Part shown: positions 1 to 8,500 of the stretch, in pieces
Numbering within the stretch: position 1 is the first letter of the stretch
Layout: the number at the start of each line of letters is the position of its first letter
DNA from: Ophiothrix spiculata
Taxonomy: Eukaryota > Echinodermata > Ophiuroidea > Amphilepidida > Ophiotrichidae
NCBI GenBank assembly: GCA_000969725.1
Contig: JXSR01S010119.1
DNA length: 29,406 bases
Direction: 5' to 3' (one strand)
Notes under the pieces: model-generated
The model's input: only the letters and a program-made list of their open reading frames with translations
Database searches by the model: none
Told to the model about the DNA's origin: nothing
Translations under genes and position numbers: made by a program

Positions 1-178
1 AAAATATAAAAACCAAGATGAATATCAACACAATGAAAGAGGATTTAGGACAACAAAGGCAGGCAGTGAACAATCCATAATGCAGAGGAACAAACAATTA
101 GGCGCTATACGCCGTGGAAGTAGTGACGTCATATTTATGATAATTAGCACAATACGTGCGATCAGGTTCAAAACAAAG
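1..178 (+). repeat. Direct repeat, copy 1 (partner at 4874)
   Basis: About 170 bp match 4874-5058 with few differences, including AGGATTTAGGACARCAAAGG and the arm GTGGAAGTAGT...CACGTGCGATC-like end. The copy is cut by the left edge. Only the left arm of the inverted-repeat element seen at 4979-5359 is present here. Confidence 0.85.
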
Positions 179-189
179 GATAAATGAGC

Positions 190-271
190 ATCAATCAGAT
201 ATGCTACAAGGAGCAACATGTACGAGCCGACAACTGCACCCTTTTGCCGCGGCGGTCCACATTTTGTGAAT
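190..271 (+). repeat. Single arm of the palindromic family also at 7851 and 26023
   Basis: It carries ATCAGATATGCTACAAGGAG, then TGCACCCTTTTGCCGCGGCG and GTCCACAT, matching the right arm of 26023-26158. It also keeps the internal block missing from that right arm. It directly follows the truncated direct repeat, so the junction near 180 is chimeric. Confidence 0.8.
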
Positions 272-690
272 TGTATATTCTGTAAATATATATTTGTAGA
301 ATTATATATTTTATGTTGAAAATATGCACTGTATCTGCACAATAATTGATACTTTTACTGTATAGTTCAGATATATATCAAACTAGTAAACAGTTACAAT
401 CTTGGCGATATAATAATACTATAATAGCCATTATTATTAAACCTGGTATCCAGGGTCTTAATAGGGCTTTTTACAACAATAGCCATAAAAGAATTCATGA
501 TATATAACACACAAAGACAAAACAATGTCATTGGAAAAAACAGGTGAAGGGTTCAAAATGTCCTGCATTATATTACTTTATTAATAGATACATATCTTTT
601 CAGTTTCACTTTTAAACTTGTTAAACATGAACAATCCTTACATGTTGCATTTCTTAAATTAAAATGATTTATATTATATACCTCACTTCT
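272..690. other. AT-rich sequence with no recognised feature
   Basis: No exon with matching splice signals, no clear repeat and no RNA gene were seen here. Confidence 0.5.
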
Positions 691-696
691 CTCACC

Positions 697-980
697 TAAT
701 GCTGCTTTCATACTTATTTGTAGCTTTGCAGCTTTGTAGCTCTGTCACTTTCTTCATTTCACTATTGTAGCTTTTGAAGTTTTATAACTGTCACTTCATG
801 TCGCTTTCAAAGTTGAATTCATTTCAACTTGAAAAATCTTATCATGCAACAAAATTATATCGATATCAATTATCTCAGCGACATGTAGCTTTGCCTCTAT
901 TACAACCGGAAGTGACAAGATTCTTCACAAAATATAAGTCACACAGCGACAATGCTCGACAATATCTATGGCAGTCTTGA
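697..980 (+). repeat. Diverged half-element related to 8932-9081, with internal GTAGCTTTG repeats
   Basis: It begins TAATGCTGCTTTCATACT, the same terminal sequence as the element at 8932. Short reiterations of TTGTAGCT / GCAGCTTTG follow. No matching right arm was found, so this looks like a fragment. Confidence 0.45.
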
Positions 981-1067
981 TCTAAATACATCTATAGATA
1001 TAATACCAGCCTGCAGGCCAAATGCAGCCTGCAAACAAATGTAGTTTGGTCCTTGAGAAGCTGTTAA

Positions 1068-1271
1068 TTGTCCCTGGACAAAATCGAGTTCAAAAATAGT
1101 ACAACATTCCTAAGGTGCACATTTGGAACATCATTTAAGTACAATTTGAGTACACTTATAGTACACAAATTTGTACTATATTTGTACTAAAACTGTACTA
1201 TAATTGTGTTCCAAATGTGCACCTTAGGAATGTTGTACTATTTTTGTACTTGATTTTGTCCTGGGGTACAA
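1068..1271. mobile_element. MITE, about 204 bp, with about 64-bp near-identical terminal inverted repeats
   Basis: The arms 1068-1131 and 1206-1271 share AAAAATAGTACAACATTCCT and AAGGTGCACATTTGGAACA with very few mismatches. Ends read CCCTGGACAAAATC on one side and CCCAGGACAAAATC on the other. The loop holds six GTAC sites spaced 11-12 bp apart. High arm identity suggests fairly recent mobility or gene conversion. Confidence 0.85.
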
Positions 1272-1309
1272 CAAGGCATAGAAAAGCAATGAGTATTTGA
1301 CCCCAAGCC

Positions 1310-1625
1310 ATAGATTTACAGGAGTGATACCGGACTTTGTATACCGTCCCATGTAATGGAGTCGTCAGCCATGAAACTCCAATTGGGGTGTTTGGGTACA
1401 CTTGGTTCCCGCCCAAATCAACCCCTAGTGCCGAGATTTGGTTGCACATAATGACAAACTGCGGATATAATAATTTACATGAATGATACGCCAACCTGCA
1501 CGCAAAGCATGTGTGCATGTTTTCCAGGTGTTTTCAACATTCATGCATTATGACAAGATGCGATGTATCATCCTGAATACCCCCAATTTTGTCTCCATGC
1601 CGGTATCACCTCTGTAGATCTATGC
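1310..1625 (+). repeat. Dispersed repeat, intact copy (interrupted copy at 10460-11365)
   Basis: It shares ACTTTGTATACC, GTATTTGGGTACA-like blocks and ATGATACGCCAACCTGCACG with the second copy. The family is not identified. The adjacent MITE (1068-1271) lies just to its left. Confidence 0.75.
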
Positions 1626-1689
1626 CTCGGGCTTAGAATGTATCCCGCCCGCCCTTGCTGTCATGTGAGCAAAATTAAGAGCTCACAAC

Positions 1690-1985
1690 TATAAGGGTTA
1701 GGCTATAATTGGCCGCCACACAAATTTTTCGCTACCAAACATTTGATCGTGAAAATGATGAGCGACTCCAAATAAAATGACTTAAATAACACAGATTTAA
1801 GCACATTTTAAACTTTGCGCTGTTGTACATGTGTTGAATTTAATCAAGGTTAAGTCATTGAACCAGCATAAAATGTTCATTACCGGTCTATACTTTTAAT
1901 TCAATCAAATTAATTTGGTAACCACACAACCAAATATTTGGTAGCGAAAAACTTTCTGTGGAGGTTGACTATAACCTTACCCTAT
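1690..1985. mobile_element. MITE/foldback element, about 295 bp
   Basis: Inverted arms 1690-1745 and 1931-1985 share TTTTTCGCTACCAAA and a TAAGGTTATA-like outer end (left GTTAGGCTATA, right AAGGTTATAG). A related short stretch with TACCAAACATTAATTTGGTA occurs at 3450-3473. Confidence 0.75.
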
Positions 1986-2234
1986 GTGAGTTTTTTGAAT
2001 GAACGCAAACAATTTATGAGTGATCCTGGCAAGGCCATGATATTGCTAATTGTAATTAGCAATAAAAAGTCTTAAAAAGAATGACAAACAAGTCTGGACC
2101 AGGATTGGTTGGGTTCGAATGTATTTAGGTCCAGATCACTGCCTGATTGCTGCATCTCATGCTTTCAGGAAATATATTCAATCTCAAATAATACACCATG
2201 TTTTCTTGTGTGTGTGTGTATTATATTAATGCTA

Positions 2235-2459
2235 TACTGTATAAGTGGTATTTTTCACGCTACATTTATTTCCGCGCTTTTCGCGCAAAATTAATTTAAC
2301 GCGAAAATAAATGCACCGTGAAAATTACTGTGTATTTTTTACAAAGTAAATTCCATACTCGGGCAAACTTCATATGCGCGAAAATAAAAACGGGCGAAAT
2401 TGTCCAAAATTGGCTTTGCGCGAAAATTACTGAGCGCGAAAATATTTGCGTTTACAGTA
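2235..2459. mobile_element. CGCGAAAAT-rich inverted-repeat element
   Basis: The ends read TACTGTATAAG and (reverse) TACTGTAAACG. Five to six copies of (G)CGCGAAAAT(A/T) are spread inside, with a CGCGCTTTTCGCGC hairpin near 2273. CpG content is far above the surrounding DNA. The style is common in marine invertebrate MITEs. Confidence 0.65.
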
Positions 2460-2518
2460 ACCCATGACATTCTAGGAGGACACAGCTAGCATCTAGCTAG
2501 ATGTAGAGATGCCAAAGT

Positions 2519-2944
2519 TGTGTTGCGACCAAGGAAGTTATAAAGGGGAACCGGTACTCTCCGCCATTTTGATTTTATCGCCGTGTAAATCCTATGGGAC
2601 GGCAGACATCTTGGATTGTCGCTCATGGAGGGTGAGTTATTGTACCTCCGGCATTTTACGGCTCCGCGTGCAACACTTCGAGAGTCTTCGCAACGGATTA
2701 GCGGGAAAATTGGCGTACTTTTATCAGAGCAAGTCGCAATGTACGCTACATGAAACGCAGACACGGTTTGCGCGTGAAACAAACTGCACACGCTGTATAT
2801 GCGTCAGGTGAAGATTTACGCGATCTGCTTGGATATCGGGTCAAATTCCGAATATATCCGGAGGTACAATAACTCTGCTCCATGAGCGACACAAGATGGC
2901 GGAGAAAGACGGTTCCCCCCTATAACTTCCTTGGTTGCGACACA
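2519..2944. mobile_element. GC-rich foldback element, about 425 bp
   Basis: Left arm 2521-2660 and right arm 2855-2944 are inverted copies sharing AACCAAGGAAGTTATA, CTCCGCCAT.TT and TCGCTCATGGAG...TTATTGTACCTCCGG. Overlapping open frames on both strands are products of this high-GC insert, not genes. Confidence 0.8.
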
Positions 2945-3544
2945 TCAAAAGGTACAGCATTGTGGCTAAGCATGTTTAAGATACAAACTATACTTGAAGA
3001 CAAACAAATTGTGTGCCTTTTTTCATTGTAACTTCAAAAATGAATGGTCAATCTTAAAAAAAGCTCATTTTAAAACCTAATTAATACTATTTCAATTAAT
3101 AAAAAAATATTGTCAAAAGCCTCAATGTTGTACCTTTCAGACACTAGTTGTGTATTGCTATATAGTATGTCATGAGTTTATGGCCTTGGTAGATTTTACT
3201 GGTCAAAAGTCTCTTTTTGAGAGAATGTTTCAGTTTAATAAAATGTGAGACAAAAATAAATAAATAATAATAAATAAAATGGATTTGTTCCAAACTTTTT
3301 TTCATCAATTAAATATGTTGTATAAATATCTACTGTAGTACAGTAGAGTTTCAGTATATTGCACGTCATGTTATGCTTCAAACCATGGCATTTACCACAA
3401 AACTATCTTGGCAAGTCGGCTATAATCTCCCGTTCCAGGAGGTTTTCATTACCAAACATTAATTTGGTAGCAAAAGCTAGGCAATTTCAGGTGATGTGCC
3501 AAGGTTAGACATTATTATAGTAGGTCAAATAAATATTCATCTGT
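2945..3544. other. AT-rich sequence without a recognised gene
   Basis: Contains A/T-rich runs and one small palindrome with TACCAAACATTAATTTGGTA. No exon or clear repeat family was found. Confidence 0.5.
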
Positions 3545-4210
3545 TGATATACCAAAGTTAGGCAATTTCAGCTACAATGTGTCAAAGTTAGGCAATTTCA
3601 ACTACAATATTCCAAAGTTAGGCAATTATAGCAGGTACCATAATTTTTTTATTAATGTGCTAAAGTTAGGCAATTTCAGCTACAATGTGTCAAAATTTGG
3701 CAATTTCAGCTGTGAAGTATTAAAGTTAGACAATTTCAGGCATCATGTGTCAAAGTTGGGCAATTTCAGCTACAATGTGCCATCAATTTTTTATATTAAT
3801 GTGTTAAAGTTAGGCAAATTTAGGTGTGATGTGTCAAAGTTAGGCAATTTCAGGTGTGGTGTGTTAAACTTAAGCAATTTCAGCTACAATGTGTCAAAGT
3901 TAGGCAATTATAGTAGGTCACCATCAATTTTTTATATTAATGTGCTAAAGTTAGGCAATTTCAGCTACACTGTAAAAGTTAGGCAATTATAGTAGGTTGC
4001 CATCAATTTTTTATATTAATGTGCTAAAGTTAGGCAAATCTAGGTGTGATGTGCCAAAGTTAGGGAATTTCAGCTGTGAAGTATTAAAGTTAGGCAATTT
4101 TATTAGGTCACCCTAAATTTAATTTAACCAAAGTTAGGGGCGCACCATTAGATTTCCAGGGAGGAGCAGGAAGTTAGGCAATTTCAGCTGTGAAGTGTTA
4201 AAGTTCGGTT
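3545..4210 (+). repeat. Tandem minisatellite array, about 19 units of about 30 bp
   Basis: The unit is AAAGTTAGGCAATTTCAGCT followed by a variable TACAATGTGTC-type tail. Several units carry an extra 20-24 bp block with ATCAATTTTTTATATTAATG, giving a higher-order pattern. Because 30 is a multiple of three, a repetitive open frame (KLGNFSYNV-like) survives at 3579-3992. I treat this frame as a by-product. Confidence 0.9.
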
Positions 4211-4451
4211 CGGTGTTGATTTTACCACTTTATATACTTACACTATTCCATATATGTTTATATAAAATTAGATGCACCATTTGGTCTTGATTTTTTTTCC
4301 GCGCTCCATTCGGGAGGGATTTTCTCCCTGGAAATTACTGTTTTTTTCCCTATTCCATGTTCAGGGGGATTTTTTTTTTCTTCTGCCTGTGGAGGGGGAA
4401 TATTTTTTCAAAATCCTTCCAGCTCCTCACCTGGAAAGCTAATGGTCATCT
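4136..4451. mobile_element. Possible MITE with 33-bp inverted arms flanking the end of the tandem array
   Basis: The arm at 4138-4170 (GCACCATTAGATTTCCAGGG...) is the reverse complement of 4414-4449 (...CCTGGAAAGCTAATGG) with a few mismatches. The left arm interrupts a tandem unit between TTAG and AGTTAGG. The interior has T-rich and G-rich runs. Confidence 0.5.
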
Positions 4452-4873
4452 TAAATTCCAGCGTTAACACTTACACCACCAAACCATTACAACCACTACT
4501 CATTTTTCAAAAAAATTGCAGGAAATATGGATTTTTTACATTTGAACCACCTGTGACATGTTGACTTTAAAAAAAACCTAAATTATACAGCCAGACACAT
4601 TTCTGTTTTCAGTATGAAAAACATTTATTTCAAACAAGAATATAAACACAAATATCTTTGAAATCTAAGTAATTAGCAAATAAACAAAATAACTTTATCT
4701 GCACAACAGAAACATAAAACTGCAAATTTTCAAAAAATTCACAATTTGATATTATAACATTTGAGACTTGGGATATTTTATTTGATTGTGAAAATGCAAT
4801 TCAGTAACTTTTAATTCTAAGATATGAGATTTTTGTAAGATCAACACAGCCTGAAGACTTAATTACTACAATG

Positions 4874-5058
4874 AAAATATAAAAACCAAGATGAATATCA
4901 ACACAATGAAAGAGGATTTAGGACAGCAAAGGCAGGCAGTGAACAATCCATAATGCAGAGGAACAAACGATTAGGCGCTATACGACGTGGAAGTAGTTAA
5001 GTGACATCATATTTATGATAATTAACCCAACACGTGCGATCTGGTTCCAAACAAATGA
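4874..5058 (+). repeat. Direct repeat, copy 2 (partner at 1)
   Basis: This matches 1-178 and here continues into a complete inverted-repeat element. A few small indels (for example extra bases near 4996) separate the copies. Confidence 0.85.
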
Positions 5059-5359
5059 TCATGTCTATTATGTGGTTCCACTGATCACATGTATTAACAA
5101 AATACACGTATGTACATATAAAAATGAGATCATCTTTACATTCTTTTTTTTTTTCACAAATTGAAAAAATATTGAAAGGGGTGACCTTCTGGTCTATTAT
5201 AAGACGCTTTTCTACACAATACCGTTATTTATGCTTTTTTTTGCTTCATTTCGATTCCCCATAGACTTAATGTGTGGTAAAGATGGCCACCATGTTTGTT
5301 TGGAACCAGATCGCACGTGATTTGTATAAATTATGACGTAACTACTTCCACAGCGTATG
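4979..5359. mobile_element. MITE, about 380 bp, TA-flanked
   Basis: Left arm 4981-5057 and right arm 5294-5358 share GTGGAAGTAGTTA, ACGTGCGATCTGGTTCCAAA and CAAA ends. TA lies at both outer borders, as expected for a Tc1/mariner-type or related non-autonomous element. The left arm alone is found at 105-178. Confidence 0.75.
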
Positions 5360-5411
5360 GTAATCCATTCATACAACTCTCATCTCTATGTTAACAAGTA
5401 ATTGGATGCAA

Positions 5412-5565
5412 TTATTGCTGGACAGGTTTTTTTTCAAGGAATTCCAATTCATCTAGTGAAAGAATGGGACCATCAAGTAACACACATTTAATATAAGGTC
5501 TCAAGAAGTATAAAATGTAATTAGAATTGGGTGCTCTCCATTTAAGTAATACAGGAATTTCATAT
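5412..5565 (-). CDS. Unrecognised gene: terminal exon
   Basis: The acceptor is atactcttaatag. The exon runs 154 nt to TAA, entering in phase 2. It encodes YEIPVLLKWRAPNSNYIL, then a Tyr/Phe/Leu stretch, then LLDGPILSLDELEFLEKK and PVQQ. The codon pattern and residue mix look like real coding sequence. The 3' side is close to an inverted-repeat element (4979-5359), which would lie in the 3'UTR. Confidence 0.7.
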
Positions 5566-8500
5566 CTATTAAGAGTATTCCAAAAGTAGCAGCACATAGC
5601 CAAAATACAGAAACAAGACCAGCGGTAGTTTAAATGAAATGTATTGTCTGTCCAATGTTAGTAGTGGGTAGCACATTAAAAACACTTACAAGTATCATTA
5701 AAATGACCAACTAAAAACATCATTTTTTTCCTATTTATTTTCCTTGACCACTATATACATTGAAGGCATAACCAAGGAAATTAAAGGGGTTGGTACTTAT
5801 TGTGACCACTGCATTAATCCTCTGGGAATTTCTGCTATCTTGATTATCGCTTGTGGATGGCGAGTTTTTGTACCTTCATCATTTATAGAGTCTGTGTGAT
5901 TGGAAATAATCTAGCTCAGCATGAGTTGTCATGTAAGTGCAAGTCATGTCTGCAATATGGCTGCCACATGTTTAGAGTATAAGACTTATCGTTTCGCAGT
6001 GTGCAATGCAAATTTATGAAAAATATTGCAGATAAGACTTTCTTGCACTCACTTGACAAAGTCATAATAAATGTGTTTGGAAATACGGACATCATTTGTA
6101 AATGCTGACACATCATACAACTTTACAACCAAATGAACTTTTCCTTCTGAATGCTTAATCATCACAAATAGGAAGAGAATTTCAGGAGTGAGTTGCTGTA
6201 TACTTTTCACTTAGTTACTAGCCTAGCTATTGCACAGAATTCAATACAATTACAGTTATTTGATTATCAAGATATCATCTTTTGAAATGATTCAGTTATA
6301 TAAACTTTTTACAAAACTATATCAATGCAGAAACCTATTTGATGTTTCCATAGAAGGAATTAAAGAGTTGATGAGAAATTGCATTTTGAAGCAGAGTTGC
6401 TTTTAAGATATATAAATGTTGTAATATAAATACAACAAAGTTATAGCTGCATTTTGCCATTTTTTGAAAACAAATCTTTTGACTTTCTTTGAAAAATATC
6501 TGGCCTTTGTTTTTCTTTGTTATTTTAAAAATATTCTTTTTTGTTTTAACTTCTTTATCATTTTGAATCTAGACCTGGGCCACGTTTCAATCGTACGTTT
6601 GATTTATCAAGCGTAAAATAGGTTTATAAAATGTAAATGTACCTCTGAAATCAAACGTACGCTTGATTCAAATCTTAATGAAACGGGCCCCTGATGAATT
6701 GTTTAAATTGTGTGTTCTGACTTTCTATTAAAATGGCAACACAATTTTGCCTTAAGGTGGTATTAAAGGCAAAATGAAGTTGTTCTGACTGAGATAAAAG
6801 TAGGCCTGTTGCAAAGAGCTAAGCAAAAAAATCTTAATTCCAAAATTTGAGCCAAATCGGACAAACGGTTTTTGAGATATTGCTGTTTAAAGTTTCTTTG
6901 TATTCTATTGTTTTTGCCAATATATTGATGAAGTTAATGAGGAAAACTGGCAAAATGTGCTCATTAATATTAATTTTTGCCAATATTTTTCCAATATTTT
7001 ATGAATAAACCTTCATACTACTTTTACCTTTAATAATTTTAACTTGAAACTTTGCCAATGTGTTTCTATGACCTAAAACTTTAATGTATGATTTACCCGC
7101 CCATCTAATTTGCATATTTGCATAATTAATTAGCTTTTTGTATAATGCTCATTAATTATGCAAATATGCAAATTAGATGGGCGGGTAAATCATATGTTAA
7201 TGTTTTAGGCCATAGAAACACATTGGCAAAGTTTCAAGTTAAAATTATGTAAAATAAAAATAGTATGAAGGTTTATTCATAAGATATTGGTAAAATAATG
7301 GCAAATATGAACATTAATGAGCACATATTGCCAATTTTGCTCATTAACTTTATCAATATATCGGCAAAAATGATAGAAAACAAAGAAACTAAAATCATGC
7401 ATATCTTGACAACCGTATGTCCGATTTCCTTCAAACAAAAACCATTTTGTTCAGTGTTTTAAGCTTTATTTGTTCAATGTAATCAAGTATCTCTAAAATC
7501 AGTTTCTAATTTCCAGAAACATCCTTTCGATCCACCTTAAATGCAGTTATCACTGTATTGCATCAACATTACCAGTACAATATATTCAAAGTTGCATTAT
7601 ACATCTTTTAATATCTACATTCTACAACATTATTTGATTGTCATTAAGTAGTACACATTTGTCAGCTTTAGAAGAGACAGAAATTGAAAAAAAAATACAC
7701 ATTGCAATATTTGTAGGCTTGTACACCCGGCACTTGTATGATACATGACCTCAAAATAAATCACTTGTCTTAGTTAAATTGACTAATTACCATCATGTAC
7801 CCTTTTGCCTCAATGGTGACAGGTATTTGCTACAATGATGGTATCTCTGATATATGTGGACCACAGTGGCAAAAGGATGTAGTTGTTGCACCCTACATGT
7901 TGCTCACTGTAGCATATCTGATGTATACTAGTTGTATACATCAGATATGCTACAATGAGCAAAAGGTGTGAGCAGTTTTTCCATGGCAGCCCACATATAT
8001 TGTGATGCAATTCCTTTTAGAAAAAAAAACACCACTGTATCTGAAATAGGCACTTTGCTCCAACCAAGTTAAGTTGCAGTGCGTTTCATCCTCATGTATT
8101 TGAGTCTGCACTATATTGGAAGAAGAAGAAGTGACCAACATAAGTGCATCCCATTATTTATGTATTATTATTGACTCTCTGCACGGTCGGTAGTTTGAGG
8201 GTAGTGCCTTGGTCTGGAGAGTGAATTTATAGCTTTAACATGTCTGTGCAGCTCGTGGGGAATGCATTTAAATTTACGGGCGCACAATTGAGGCTGTGTG
8301 TAGCTGCAAATGCGCCAAATTGTCACTCATATATGACCTCGAGATTGAGGCTCGCCCAGCAAATAGTCCATCTAGATGGACCTCGCAAGCGAGCACCGTA
8401 GGCCCTAGGTCCATCACCTTACACACCAAACCCCCTGCTGGGTTTCTCCTATAGAAATTTGGTGACCAGTCAATTCTAGCTAAATAAAAAGTGGTATTAT

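Noticed and set aside
2486..2811. Opposed 100-codon open frames on both strands
   Set aside because: They sit in the GC-rich foldback element, where stops are scarce by composition.
3579..3992. 137-codon repetitive open frame as a silk- or mucin-like protein
   Set aside because: It follows directly from a 30-bp tandem unit; no signal peptide, splice context or promoter supports it.
3545..4210. CRISPR array
   Set aside because: The units are contiguous tandem repeats without unique spacers, in a eukaryotic genome.
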